Below, piece by piece: positions 47,060 through 55,709 of a stretch of 64,000 bases of DNA; position 1 is the stretch's first letter; each line of letters starts with the position of its first letter. The translations under genes were made by a program, and so were the position numbers. This DNA comes from Acinetobacter sp. CS-2. GTDB lineage: Bacteria > Pseudomonadota > Gammaproteobacteria > Pseudomonadales > Moraxellaceae. The stretch lies in NCBI RefSeq assembly GCF_016599715.1, contig NZ_CP067019.1, positions 62,001-126,000 on the forward strand, read 5' to 3'. The notes below the pieces were generated by a model, which saw nothing but the letters and a program-made list of their open reading frames with translations, did no database searches and was not told the DNA's origin.

Positions 47060-47326
47060 ATGGCTAACTTAGCAACAGAACGAATCAATGTTCGTTCAAC
47101 CGTAGATGCAAAGAATGTAATTGAGCAAGCTGCGAATTTATTGGGTCTTAGTGTGAGTTCCTTTATGATCCAATCCTCATTTGAACGAGCAAAAGAATTA
47201 CTTAAATCTAATCACGAGTTAAAAGTAAATAATGCTGATCGTGATATGTTAATGAATTTGCTTGAAAATCCACGCCCTGCAAATGATGAGATGAAAAATT
47301 TAATGAGTTTATTGGATGAAAATTGA
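47060..47326 (+). CDS. DUF1778 (TacA-like) ribbon-helix-helix antitoxin
   Basis: 88-aa protein. The ATG at 47060 has GTGGAAAAT upstream; in-frame codons further upstream lie inside the palindrome and are unlikely to be translated. The N-terminal ribbon-helix-helix (TERINVRSTVDAKNVIEQAANLLGLSVSSFM) has the DUF1778 form, and the C-terminal tail (RPANDEMKNLMSLLDEN) should wrap the toxin active site. It overlaps the GNAT toxin gene by 11 bp. It probably represses its own promoter. Confidence 0.9.
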   Translation: MANLATERINVRSTVDAKNVIEQAANLLGLSVSSFMIQSSFERAKELLKSNHELKVNNADRDMLMNLLENPRPANDEMKNLMSLLDEN

Positions 47327-47801
47327 GGTTTTACAAGCCCATCATCAGAAAAAATCATTTAATTGTGGGCAAGATGATTTAAATAAGTTCATAAAACAAT
47401 ACGCATCCCAACATCAGAAATCAGGAACAAGTAAAACCTATGTTGCTATTGATGATGCACAGGTGAGGGGATTTTATTGTCTATCAAGTACCTCTATAGG
47501 ATTTGATGGGGTTGATGCTGTTCTCACTAAACGATTACCTCGTTATCCCTTACCTTGTGTGGTTGTGGGTCGCTTTGCCGTTGATCAAGCAGCACAGGGG
47601 CAAGGAGTTGGAAAAGTACTTTTAGCACATGCTCTTAAACAAGTTTCAAAAGTTGCTCAAATTATTGGCGTAAATTTTGTTGTAATACATGCTAAGGATC
47701 AAAAAGCTATGGAGTTTTATCAGCGGTTTGGCTTTATCTCATTAACATCAAATCCATTAACATTAATATATCCAGTGAATGAAATACCTCATTTTAAATA
47801 A
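47316..47801 (+). CDS. GNAT-family acetyltransferase toxin (TacT/AtaT-like)
   Basis: 161-aa GNAT-fold protein. It has the family start VLQAHHQKKSFNCGQDDLNKF and LKQY-like IKQYASQHQK, the acetyl-CoA loop QGQGVGKVLL near residue 96, and the catalytic Tyr in MEFYQRFGF near residue 140. TacT/AtaT toxins acetylate the amino acid on charged tRNA and stop translation. It is paired with and follows its DUF1778 antitoxin. It lies between tnsA and the glmS-proximal transposon end, so it is either cargo or trapped by successive insertions; it could stabilise the element. Confidence 0.88.
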   Translation: MKIEVLQAHHQKKSFNCGQDDLNKFIKQYASQHQKSGTSKTYVAIDDAQVRGFYCLSSTSIGFDGVDAVLTKRLPRYPLPCVVVGRFAVDQAAQGQGVGKVLLAHALKQVSKVAQIIGVNFVVIHAKDQKAMEFYQRFGFISLTSNPLTLIYPVNEIPHFK

Positions 47802-47912
47802 GGTGGGCTGCTAGTAACAGGAATAGCTAATAGACTTATTCAGAGTTTGCACATAGTTCCTTATCCCTTATTTTGCTTTATGACCAAATACTGCGTCTAA
47901 TTATGGTAATTT

Positions 47913-48034
47913 AATTAAGTTTGTTTTATTTTTTATCTTAAGTTGTTGATATATCTTATTCATTGTTTTTTTGTTTTTAAAATTAAGTTTGTATTAATAT
48001 TTACTATCTTTAATTCTAGATGAAATTAAGTTTG
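47913..48034 (+). repeat. three dispersed TnsB-type sites in left-end orientation
   Basis: The 11-mer AATTAAGTTTG occurs exactly at 47913-47923, 47981-47991 and 48024-48034, all in the same orientation, and is the reverse complement of the repeats beside glmS. Dispersed spacing (68 and 43 bp) matches the three-site left end of Tn7. The 22 bp at 47902-47923 would be the terminal site, but it starts TATGG rather than TGT, and no matching target duplication was found. This suggests the left end of a small element, possibly decayed at the tip. Confidence 0.6.
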
Positions 48035-48242
48035 CATAATATTCTTCCGCATTTAAAATGCGAATTCTTGCGCAGAAAGGCGAAGCATACTTTAAATAAA
48101 AATGAAATTTTTTCAAGGTGAGGTCAAAAAGGAATGCTTTTTGAATCTAGGGTGAGATTTTTATATGTCTATCTAATTGAATATATTAGTAATAATTTTA
48201 TATTTCTGGTTTGACTCTAATTTGAATTTAATTATATTAAAA

Positions 48243-48282
48243 ACCCTGTAGACTTGGTGAAGAATCACTGGGTCTACAGGGT
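48243..48282 (-). terminator. strong hairpin terminator inside the element, facing glmS
   Basis: ACCCTGTAGAC (48243-48253) and GTCTACAGGGT (48272-48282) form a perfect 11-bp stem, extended inward by partly paired TTGGTGA / TCACTGG. On the minus strand it is followed by TTTTTAAT, so it stops transcription coming from glmS. It lies between the two sets of TnsB-type repeats. It therefore belongs to the inserted DNA rather than the chromosome, and may replace the glmS terminator displaced by insertion. Confidence 0.75.
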
Positions 48283-48310
48283 GGGGTTATTCGTTTACTT
48301 CATTAATATC

Positions 48311-48371
48311 CAAACTTAAATAATTAAATCTAAACTTAATTATTTGGTACAAACTTAATTATACGAACACA
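48311..48371 (-). repeat. transposon right end next to glmS: three close TnsB-type sites
   Basis: CAAACTTAAAT (48311-48321), TAAACTTAATT (48331-48341) and CAAACTTAATT (48350-48360) are spaced 19-20 bp apart, like the abutting right-end sites of Tn7. The terminus reads inward TGTTCGTATAATTAAG from 48369 (or TGTGTTCG from 48371), satisfying the TGT rule of Tn7-like ends. It lies about 22-25 bp beyond the glmS stop codon, the usual Tn7 insertion point. The candidate target duplication outside is CACCA or CCAGC. Confidence 0.75.
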
Positions 48372-48392
48372 CCAGCCTTATATCAAAATTTA

Positions 48393-50231
48393 TTATTCAA
48401 CCGTGACCGATTTTGCCAGGTTACGTGGCTGATCGACATCCGTTCCACGCAAGACAGCCACATGGTATGACAGTAGCTGCACAGGAATACTGTAAACAAT
48501 TGGCGCAAGGAGTGGACTGATACTTGGCACATGAACCACATGCTGACGCTCTTTGCCTTTAATGCCGCTGTTCTCATCGGCAAAGACAAACAGTTCACCA
48601 CCACGGGCCTGAACTTCTTCCATATTGGATTTGAGCTTGTCGAGCATGTCGTCTTGCGGAGCAAGAATCACCACCGGCATGTCATTGTCCACCAGTGCCA
48701 ATGGACCATGTTTCAGTTCACCTGCTGCATAGCCTTCGGCATGAATATATGAAATTTCTTTCAGTTTCAATGCACCTTCAAGGGCAATTGGGAACTCGGT
48801 ACCACGGCCTAAAAACAGGCAGTGCTGTTTTTCCACAAACAGTTCAGATAAACGCAGAATGTCTTTATTTTGTTGTAGGGTATCTAAGATAACCTTAGGG
48901 GTATGCCATAAATCAGTGGTAATGGCGGTAATTTGTTCAGCCGAGATAGTTTGCTTGACTTGACCAATCTTAAGTACCAGCAGCATGAGTGCGGCAAGCT
49001 GGGTGGTAAATGCTTTGGTTGACGCAACGCCAATTTCAGGTCCAGCCAAGGTTAACAGGCTATGATTGGTTTCACGTACCATTGAAGATGTAGCCACATT
49101 ACAAATGGTCATAGTGGTAATGTTTAAACTTTTTGCAGCAGCGCGTTTTTGGGTATCACGCAGAGCAGCCAAAGTATCGGCGGTTTCACCGGATTGAGAA
49201 ATACATACATAAAGTGTGTTATTGACAATCACAGGGGTGCGGTAACGGAATTCGCTGGCAATTTCGACTTGGCAAGGTAGGTCAATCAGTTGCTCAAACC
49301 AGTATTTTGCAATCATGCCGGCATGGTAACTGGTTCCACAGGCAATAATTTGCACCTGTTGAATCTTTTCAAAATCAGCAACGGCCTTATTTAAGAAATC
49401 TTCGCGTAAATCGTTGCCATTCAAGGCTTGGGAAATGGTCTGCTGAATCGCTTCAGGTTGCTCATAAATTTCTTTGAGCATGTAGTGCTTATATTCACCT
49501 TTAGACGCATTGCTGACTGTTGCATCCAGTTCTTTTACTGGACGATTCACCAATTTCCCATCCACGAACACTTCAATACTGTTGCGTGTTAAACGTGCAA
49601 TATCACCTTCTTCCAGGTAAATAAAACGGTTGGTAATTGGAAGCAGGGCCAATTGATCCGAACTGATAAAGTTCTCGCCAATGCCGACACCAATAACCAA
49701 AGGTGAACCCTCACGAACGGTAATCAGCTCATTCGGATGATCAGTATGCACGATACCCAGTGCATAAGCCCCTTTGAGCTGAGGAACAACCTGTTGAACC
49801 GCTTCTAGAAGACTGGAAGTTGATTTCAATGCATCATTCACCAGATGCGCAACAACTTCAGTATCTGTTTGTGAAGTAAACACATAGCCTAGAGCTTCAA
49901 GATCGTCTTTCAGTTCTTGATAGTTTTCAATAATGCCGTTATGCACCACAGCCACCGTACCAGAAACATGCGGGTGAGCATTATTTTCAGTCGGTTTGCC
50001 ATGGGTTGCCCAGCGGGTATGGGCAATCCCCAGTGAACCTTCGATATTCGACTCATTCACTGCCTGTTCTAGGTTGATCACTTTACCCACACGGCGTTCG
50101 CGCAGGACATGACCGCCATTGATCAGTGCAACCCCAGCTGAATCGTAGCCACGGTATTCAAGGCGCTTCAGGCCTTCAATTAAAATATTGCTAATATTAC
50201 GTTCTGCAACGCCACCGACAATTCCGCACAT
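48393..50231 (-). CDS. glmS: glutamine-fructose-6-phosphate aminotransferase (isomerising)
   Basis: 612-aa enzyme making glucosamine-6-P, the first step to UDP-GlcNAc. The N-terminal glutamine amidotransferase domain begins at catalytic Cys2 (MCGIVGGVAERN); two SIS isomerase domains follow (IIACGTSYHAGM, CISQSGETADTLAAL). The C-terminus ends PRNLAKSVTVE, the segment recognised by TnsD at the DNA level, so this is the attTn7 target. The upstream neighbour glmU is 13 bp away on the same strand. Its product feeds the capsule HexNAc pathways. Confidence 0.98.
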   Translation of the reverse strand: MCGIVGGVAERNISNILIEGLKRLEYRGYDSAGVALINGGHVLRERRVGKVINLEQAVNESNIEGSLGIAHTRWATHGKPTENNAHPHVSGTVAVVHNGIIENYQELKDDLEALGYVFTSQTDTEVVAHLVNDALKSTSSLLEAVQQVVPQLKGAYALGIVHTDHPNELITVREGSPLVIGVGIGENFISSDQLALLPITNRFIYLEEGDIARLTRNSIEVFVDGKLVNRPVKELDATVSNASKGEYKHYMLKEIYEQPEAIQQTISQALNGNDLREDFLNKAVADFEKIQQVQIIACGTSYHAGMIAKYWFEQLIDLPCQVEIASEFRYRTPVIVNNTLYVCISQSGETADTLAALRDTQKRAAAKSLNITTMTICNVATSSMVRETNHSLLTLAGPEIGVASTKAFTTQLAALMLLVLKIGQVKQTISAEQITAITTDLWHTPKVILDTLQQNKDILRLSELFVEKQHCLFLGRGTEFPIALEGALKLKEISYIHAEGYAAGELKHGPLALVDNDMPVVILAPQDDMLDKLKSNMEEVQARGGELFVFADENSGIKGKERQHVVHVPSISPLLAPIVYSIPVQLLSYHVAVLRGTDVDQPRNLAKSVTVE

Positions 50232-50244
50232 ATTTATAATCCTC

Positions 50245-51609
50245 TTATTTTTTCAGTTTTTGGGGGCGTTGATAGTTTTCTTTAGCCACTTGTTTTGAGC
50301 GTTCAAAGGCCAAACTATTTTCTGCGACATCGCGTGTGATGACTGAGCCAGCACCCACAGTTGCTCCATTGCCGATACTGACCGGAGCAACCAGTGAACT
50401 GTTCGAGCCGATAAAAGCTGAATCACCAATAATGGTTTTAAATTTATTCGCGCCATCATAATTGCAGGTAATGGTGCCGGCACCAATATTTGAACCTGCG
50501 CCAACTTCGGCATCACCTAAATAAGTAAAGTGATTGGCTTTAGAACCGAGTCCAATACTTGAATTTTTAACTTCAACAAAGTTGCCGATATGGACTTCAT
50601 TGGCCAGTTTGGCACCTGGACGTAAACGGGCAAATGGACCAATTTGCGTATCTTCACCGACCACGGCATTGTCAAAGATACTGTAGGGTTGTACCTTGGT
50701 GCCTGCTGCAATCTTGGTATTCTTAATGACACAACCCGCACCAATTTCTACATTATTGCCAAGTTCACAATCGCCTTCGATAATCACGTTGATGTCGATA
50801 CGTACGTCTTGACCGACTGTAAGATTGCCACGTAAGTCGAAACGGTTTGGATCAATGATATGCACACCTTGCTGCATCAGAAGTTTGGCCTGATAGAGCT
50901 GGAATTCACGTTCTAAAGCTGCAAGCTGGACCCGGTCATTCACGCCTTCAACTTCAAAGGCACGTTCCGGTTCTACAGAAGCCACTTCAAGACCATCGGC
51001 AATCGCCATGGCCACGATATCCGTCAGGTAATATTCGCCTTGGGCATTGTTGTTGCTTAATTTTGGTAACCATTGATGCAGTTTGGCATTGCTGACACAG
51101 TAAATACCGGTATTAATTTCCTTAATTTGACGCTGTGCATCGCTTGCATCTTTATGCTCAACAATGGCCTGAATTTTATTGTTTTCACGTACGATACGAC
51201 CATAACCGGTAGCATCGGCCAGGGTTAATGTCACCAGGCCAATTCCTGTTTCACGTGAAACAGCGAGCAGCTTCTCTAAGGTTTCTTGGCTAATGCAAGG
51301 GACATCACCGGAAAGGATCAGTGAAACGCCATCAGTAGGTAGCACCGGTAAAGTCACTTTTACCGCATGACCAGTACCCAGCTGTTCGGCTTGTTCTACC
51401 CATTGAACATTTTCCTGTGCAAAAGCTTGTTGAACTAGATTACCGCCGTGTCCAAAAATGGTAATAATATTTTTGGCATTTAATTTTTTAGCCGTTTCAA
51501 TGACATGACCGAGTAGAGGGCGTCCTGCGAGCGGCTGCAATACTTTGGGTAAGCTCGAACGCATTCGAGTTCCTTTACCGGCAGCAAGAATAATCACAGA
51601 AGTTGACAT
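50245..51609 (-). CDS. glmU: bifunctional GlcNAc-1-P uridylyltransferase / GlcN-1-P acetyltransferase
   Basis: 454-aa enzyme completing UDP-GlcNAc synthesis. The N-terminal pyrophosphorylase domain has [19 protein letters not shown] at residues 7-25. The C-terminal left-handed beta-helix has hexapeptide repeats and the acetyltransferase segment [20 protein letters not shown] near residue 345, with the catalytic His. It is co-transcribed with glmS. Length and motifs are normal. Confidence 0.97.
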   Translation of the reverse strand: MSTSVIILAAGKGTRMRSSLPKVLQPLAGRPLLGHVIETAKKLNAKNIITIFGHGGNLVQQAFAQENVQWVEQAEQLGTGHAVKVTLPVLPTDGVSLILSGDVPCISQETLEKLLAVSRETGIGLVTLTLADATGYGRIVRENNKIQAIVEHKDASDAQRQIKEINTGIYCVSNAKLHQWLPKLSNNNAQGEYYLTDIVAMAIADGLEVASVEPERAFEVEGVNDRVQLAALEREFQLYQAKLLMQQGVHIIDPNRFDLRGNLTVGQDVRIDINVIIEGDCELGNNVEIGAGCVIKNTKIAAGTKVQPYSIFDNAVVGEDTQIGPFARLRPGAKLANEVHIGNFVEVKNSSIGLGSKANHFTYLGDAEVGAGSNIGAGTITCNYDGANKFKTIIGDSAFIGSNSSLVAPVSIGNGATVGAGSVITRDVAENSLAFERSKQVAKENYQRPQKLKK

Positions 51610-51630
51610 AATACACCTTAAAAACTTGGC

Positions 51631-52152
51631 TTAAGCCATTGAAATGTTGAGGTACACGAGAATACAGATTGCGGCCCAAATGCCGGCAATAATATCGTCA
51701 AACATAATGCCGAAACCGCCACCGACTTGTCGGTCGATGACACGAATAGGCCAGGGTTTCCAGACATCAAATAAGCGGAACAGGACAAATCCGACGAGCA
51801 CCCAAAGCCAGCTCATTTGTGCGAAGTAAATCAGGGGCAGAAATGTAATCGATTGTCCTGCAAATTCATCCCAAACAATACGGCCATCGTCATGTACGCC
51901 CATTACTTTAGCGGTTTGCCCGCAAATATAAATGCCAATAAGTGACATTAAAATCATGGCGATAATGGAGGTTGTAAAGCCAATTGCAAGCCAGGCAGGA
52001 ACAAACAGCAATGCAAAGGCCGAACCAAAAGTGCCCGGAGCTTTGGGTAACAACCCGGAACCAAATCCGACACCGCAAAAAACGATAAAGCGGTTGTACC
52101 AGGACATGTCTTTAAAATGAATCACAGGTTTATGCAAAGTGTTGATATCCAT
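51631..52152 (-). CDS. pgpA: phosphatidylglycerophosphatase A
   Basis: 173-aa inner-membrane enzyme that dephosphorylates phosphatidylglycerol-phosphate. It has several hydrophobic helices and the family motifs GVGFGSGLLPKAPGTFGS near residue 28 and DDGRIVWDEFAGQ near residue 88, whose acidic residues bind the metal. Its start overlaps the thiL end by 23 bp, indicating translational coupling. Confidence 0.93.
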   Translation of the reverse strand: MDINTLHKPVIHFKDMSWYNRFIVFCGVGFGSGLLPKAPGTFGSAFALLFVPAWLAIGFTTSIIAMILMSLIGIYICGQTAKVMGVHDDGRIVWDEFAGQSITFLPLIYFAQMSWLWVLVGFVLFRLFDVWKPWPIRVIDRQVGGGFGIMFDDIIAGIWAAICILVYLNISMA

Positions 52153-53047
52153 GAAAATGCAGCGAATGATCTACGCCATTCTGCACAAAAGTTAACTCAG
52201 TTTTTTGGTCAATTTGTCCAATTTTGCTAATGTTGACATCTAATTGTTGTTGCAAAAGCTTTTCATAATTTTGCGGGCTTATTGTAAAGCATAACTCGTA
52301 GTCATCGCCACCCGCGAGGGCATATTGCCATTGCTGTTCTTGAGTTAAATTTTGTAAATCTGGACTGATCGGTAACTGGCTTAATTCCAGTATTGCACCC
52401 ACTTTTGAGGCTTTTAAAATATGGCCTAAATCTTGTGCTAATCCATCAGACACATCTATCATGCTGGATGCCAGGCCTTTGAGTTGTTGTCCAAGCTGAC
52501 AACGTGGCGTTGGATAATCCAGACGTTTTTGTAGCGAATGTCCTAAATTGTGCAAAGCAAATGCAGCATCACCGACTGTGCCAGAGACACAGACATAATC
52601 ACCGACTTGTGCGCCTGAGCGTGTGATGGCTTTGCCGGTTTCTATCCAGCCAAGTGCAGTGACCGAAATGGTGAGATGAGGACTTTGCGTGGTATCACCG
52701 CCAATTAAACTCACCCCAAATTGATCGCAGCAATCATATAAACCCTGGCTAAAGCCTTTGAGCCAGTCATGATCAATTTGGGGTAGGCTCAATGCCAGTA
52801 AAATGCTGTGCGGTTTGGCACCCATGGCGGCAATGTCAGATAAATTGACTGCAACAGATTTCCAGCCGATGGCATGGGGATTTGTATCTAAGGGGAAATG
52901 TCGTCCAGCAACTAAAGTATCGGCACAGATGACCAGTTGTTGCTGTGGAGGAGGGGTGAGCAAGGCTGAGTCATCACCGACACCCAAATCGACCGACGCA
53001 GAAGTTTGTCGATTAAAATAAGTATCAATGATCGAGAACTCAGCCAT
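52130..53047 (-). CDS. thiL: thiamine-monophosphate kinase
   Basis: 305-aa PurM-fold enzyme converting thiamine-P to thiamine-PP. It has VDLGVGDDSALLTPP near residue 19, ADTLVAGRHF near 42, VNLSDIAAMGAKP near 68, LIGGDTTQSP near 116 and MIDVSDGLAQDL near 196. It sits in the common nusB-thiL-pgpA order. No anomalies are seen. Confidence 0.96.
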   Translation of the reverse strand: MAEFSIIDTYFNRQTSASVDLGVGDDSALLTPPPQQQLVICADTLVAGRHFPLDTNPHAIGWKSVAVNLSDIAAMGAKPHSILLALSLPQIDHDWLKGFSQGLYDCCDQFGVSLIGGDTTQSPHLTISVTALGWIETGKAITRSGAQVGDYVCVSGTVGDAAFALHNLGHSLQKRLDYPTPRCQLGQQLKGLASSMIDVSDGLAQDLGHILKASKVGAILELSQLPISPDLQNLTQEQQWQYALAGGDDYELCFTISPQNYEKLLQQQLDVNISKIGQIDQKTELTFVQNGVDHSLHFHGYQHFA

Positions 53048-53065
53048 ACAACAAATCTACTTTAT

Positions 53066-53515
53066 TTAGTTGGCTTGTTGCTTTTCTGCTGCACGCAAGG
53101 TTGTCGCTAAACGATCCAATACACCGTTGATGTATTTATGGCTGTCTGCACCGCCAAAATGTTTAGCCAGCTCGATTGCTTCATCTAAAACGACACGATA
53201 TGGAATTTCAAGATGTTCTTTCAATTCATACGCACCCAGACGAAGAGTCGCGAGTTCAACGCCGTCAAGCGCACTAATTTCACGATCCAGCACAGGGATT
53301 AAGAGCGCATCCAATGCTTCATGATTGGCAACCACTTGAGTCAACAATTCATGATAATAGCCGAGATCCACTTTGTGCATGGCATTCTCCACACGTGTAC
53401 GTGCTTCAATTTCATGTACCGGATTGTGGCTCATCTGCCATTCATAAATTCCTTGTACAGTAAAACGACGTGCTTTGCGTTTTGCTGCATAAGTTGCTTG
53501 AAGTGTTTGCGACAT
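53066..53515 (-). CDS. nusB: transcription antitermination factor NusB
   Basis: 149-aa all-helical RNA-binding protein, partner of NusE in rRNA antitermination. It has [16 protein letters not shown] near the N-terminus, [36 protein letters not shown] (read in shorter parts) across residues 90-123, and [11 protein letters not shown] near the end. It starts 4 bp after ribH, in the conserved ribH-nusB pairing. Confidence 0.95.
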   Translation of the reverse strand: MSQTLQATYAAKRKARRFTVQGIYEWQMSHNPVHEIEARTRVENAMHKVDLGYYHELLTQVVANHEALDALLIPVLDREISALDGVELATLRLGAYELKEHLEIPYRVVLDEAIELAKHFGGADSHKYINGVLDRLATTLRAAEKQQAN

Positions 53516-53519
53516 AGCG

Positions 53520-53990
53520 TTAAATAGCCTTTAACAAGTTAACCATTTCAATCGCAGTAAGAGCAGCTTCACTGCCTTTATTACCTGCTTTTGTACCCGA
53601 GCGTTCAATCGCCTGTTCAATACTATCCGTAGTCAATACACCATTAATGATCGGTAAGCCAGTGTCCAGGCCAACCACGCCTAAACCTTTGGCACATTCG
53701 CCAGCAACAAAGTCGAAGTGCGGCGTGCTACCACGAATCACTGCGCCCAGGGCAATGATGGCATCAAAACGATCAGCAGCAGCCAGTTTCTTAGCCACTA
53801 CCGGAAGTTCCCAAGCGCCAGGTGCATGAACAACAGTGATATTATCCTCTGATACACCATGACGTTTCAATGTATCAATTGCGCCTTCTAATAGATGTTC
53901 GACAACAAAACTATTAAAACGACCCACTAAAATCGCGTAACGGCCTTCGCTCGCGAGATGTAACATACCTTCAATACGGCGAACTGCCAT
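53520..53990 (-). CDS. ribH: 6,7-dimethyl-8-ribityllumazine synthase
   Basis: 156-aa enzyme condensing the 3,4-dihydroxybutanone-4-P made by RibB with the ribityl-pyrimidine to give lumazine. It has [15 protein letters not shown] near residue 23, [15 protein letters not shown] near 55, the [20 protein letters not shown] segment with catalytic His near 89, and [13 protein letters not shown] near 114. It lies 18 bp downstream of ribB in the same operon. Confidence 0.96.
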   Translation of the reverse strand: MAVRRIEGMLHLASEGRYAILVGRFNSFVVEHLLEGAIDTLKRHGVSEDNITVVHAPGAWELPVVAKKLAAADRFDAIIALGAVIRGSTPHFDFVAGECAKGLGVVGLDTGLPIINGVLTTDSIEQAIERSGTKAGNKGSEAALTAIEMVNLLKAI

Positions 53991-54008
53991 AGCAACCTCG
54001 ATGATTTC

Positions 54009-55127
54009 TTAAGTTGTTTGATGTGCAGTGATGTATTCCACCACTTCTAAGTTAAAACCTGATAACGCATTAAAACGTAATGGAGAGCTGAGCAATTTCA
54101 TTTTCTCAACGCCTAAATCACGTAAAATCTGGGCACCGACACCAATGGTTTGGTACTGCTGAGACAGTGCAGCATTGGATTTGGCTGGTTTGGGTGTATT
54201 TAAACTTTCCAGCGCAGGGCCAAGGTCCGGTAGATGATGTTGGCCAATCCACACCAAAACGCCACGCTCGCTAGAAGCAATTTCTTTCAGCGCTTTGTCA
54301 AGATTCCAGGCCGGTTCGCCATCTTGCTTGTTGATTTTCAGCAGGTCACGTACTGGGTTAAAGCCATGAACGCGAACGGTAGTGACCCCTTCTTTTGGTT
54401 CACCTTTAACCAAGGCTAAATGAATATCCGGGTTACCAATTTCACGGTAACGGAACAGTTCGAAAGTTCCGTATTCCGTATTTAAAGTTTGTTGATCCAG
54501 ACGTTCAACCGTTTGTTCATTGGTCATGCGGTAATGGATTAAATCCGCAATAGTCCCGATTTTTAAACCATGCTTTTCAGCAAAAATTTCTAAATCTGGA
54601 CGGCGCGCCATGGTGCCGTCTTCTTTAATAATTTCACAAATCACTGATGCAGGTTCAAGTCCTGCAAGACGGGCCAAGTCACAGCCTGCTTCAGTATGCC
54701 CGGCACGGTGCAATACGCCACCTGGCTGTGCCATCAACGGAAAAATATGACCCGGTTGTACAATGTCCGCAGGTTTGGCATGCGCGGCCACAGCAGTCTG
54801 AATGGTATGAGCACGTTCAGCTGCTGAAATACCTGTGGTAATACCGTTGGCGGCTTCAATTGAAAGCGTAAAGTTAGTCCCATGCTGGGCGCCGTTGGCA
54901 TCTACCATGAGGGGAAGATTGAGCTGTTGACAACGGTCGCGGCTCAAGGTGAGACAAACCAAACCACGTGCATGTGTGATCATGAAGTTGATGTCTTCAG
55001 GACGTATGTGAGTCGCAGCAATGACGAGATCACCTTCATTTTCACGGTCTTCATCATCCATCAGGATGACCATTTTTCCTGCACGGATATCTGCTACGAG
55101 CTCTTCAACGGTATTGAGCGGCATCAA
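54009..55127 (-). CDS. ribB: 3,4-dihydroxy-2-butanone-4-phosphate synthase with degenerate GTP cyclohydrolase II-like domain
   Basis: 372-aa two-domain protein. The N-terminal half (residues 1-205) is an intact RibB: MDDEDRENEGDLVIAA with the metal-binding acidic residues, and RAGHTEAGCDLARLAG. The C-terminal half resembles RibA but lacks the zinc-binding Cys set: where RibA has VHSECLTGD and RCDCG, this has VHGFNPVRDLLK. It should therefore make only dihydroxybutanone phosphate, with RibA activity supplied elsewhere; such hybrids are known in other gammaproteobacteria. No FMN riboswitch was recognised upstream in 55128-55380. Confidence 0.9.
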   Translation of the reverse strand: MMPLNTVEELVADIRAGKMVILMDDEDRENEGDLVIAATHIRPEDINFMITHARGLVCLTLSRDRCQQLNLPLMVDANGAQHGTNFTLSIEAANGITTGISAAERAHTIQTAVAAHAKPADIVQPGHIFPLMAQPGGVLHRAGHTEAGCDLARLAGLEPASVICEIIKEDGTMARRPDLEIFAEKHGLKIGTIADLIHYRMTNEQTVERLDQQTLNTEYGTFELFRYREIGNPDIHLALVKGEPKEGVTTVRVHGFNPVRDLLKINKQDGEPAWNLDKALKEIASSERGVLVWIGQHHLPDLGPALESLNTPKPAKSNAALSQQYQTIGVGAQILRDLGVEKMKLLSSPLRFNALSGFNLEVVEYITAHQTT

Positions 55128-55386
55128 CCTTCACCTTCTTTTTGTCTCAAATGACATTTTGCTTGCATTGATTGTTGCATAGTCTACCGTTTTTTTACGA
55201 TGTTTGCCTATGCTTATTGATTTCCATTCCTGGTTCATTGTTATACACAGAGCCTGAACGCTTGAAAAGAGGCCTTTATTTTAAAAAGCCGTGATTATGC
55301 TGAATCTTTAAGCAGTTGAAATACATAAATAATGACAAGCTTATGCAAAATGCTGCTGATTTATAGGGTTTTGTATGCGAATAGAA

Positions 55387-55421
55387 TAAAAAAGCCCCCA
55401 TCTTTCGATGAGGGCTTTTTT
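55387..55421 (-). terminator. intrinsic terminator downstream of the tRNA-Gly remnant
   Basis: AAAAGCCCCCATC / GATGAGGGCTTTTT form a strong stem (one mismatch-type pair) around a TTTC loop, flanked by A and T runs. On the minus strand it follows the tRNA 3' end by 6 bp, so it was the original terminator of that tRNA transcript. It may work in both directions. Confidence 0.85.
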
Positions 55422-55426
55422 GAATC

Positions 55427-55473
55427 TGGAGCGGGAAAGGAGACTCGAACTCCCGTACCCCAACCTTGGCAAG
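55427..55473 (-). pseudogene. 3' half of a tRNA-Gly(GCC) gene, probable island attachment site
   Basis: Read on the minus strand it gives CTTGCCAAGGTTGGGGT, then the T arm with GTTCGAGT, then TTTCCCGCTCCA, which is the anticodon loop (GCC) to the encoded CCA end of tRNA-Gly. The D arm and 5' acceptor strand (expected GCGGGAA...) are missing: sequence from 55474 rightward is unrelated. Displaced 3' tRNA halves are typical of integrase-driven island insertion, with the intact tRNA at the far end, here beyond 64000. The stretch 55474-55709 holds nothing else I recognise. Confidence 0.8.
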
Positions 55474-55709
55474 AGTCACCGACATAAAATACACTAAATA
55501 ACATAATTGGTATTTTAATAAACTCTATATATAACAGTTATATAGGGTTTTTATTTTGTGTGGTGTAATTTAAGGTAGGGTGGAGTACTTTGATTTTTGG
55601 TCACTAATTTATTGTGATAATCAACAATAATAACCAACATACACATGCTTAATCTAAAGGTATTTTACTGACTGGTATAATTTTATGATGAGAGGGGTGT
55701 TGCCTGGGG

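Larger units (their letters stand above)
37786..48371 (-). mobile_element. Tn7-like transposon at the glmS attachment site, left end missing
   Basis: An operon of five genes in the order tnsA-B-C-D-E, with the overlaps, sizes and motifs of Tn7, reads away from glmS as it does in Tn7. TnsB-type repeats run to about 48369-48371, roughly 25 bp past the glmS stop codon, where Tn7 inserts. At the other side tnsE ends 88 bp from pgm, and no left-end repeats or cargo are seen there. The extent given is the maximum. The 46.7-48.4 kb part contains a toxin-antitoxin pair and what may be a separate mini-element. TnsE is broken, so only TnsABC+D targeting could remain. Confidence 0.8.

Noticed and set aside
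37786..48392. CRISPR-associated transposon
   Set aside because: The element has TnsD and TnsE-type targeting genes; no cas genes or CRISPR repeat array are visible anywhere in the window.
55128..55380. FMN riboswitch before ribB
   Set aside because: Conserved RFN-element segments could not be identified in this stretch.
55276..55494. 72-aa minus-strand frame
   Set aside because: It reads through the tRNA-Gly remnant and its terminator, so it is not a real gene.
55427..55500. Intact tRNA-Gly gene
   Set aside because: Only the anticodon arm to CCA end is present; the D arm and 5' acceptor strand cannot be found next to it.
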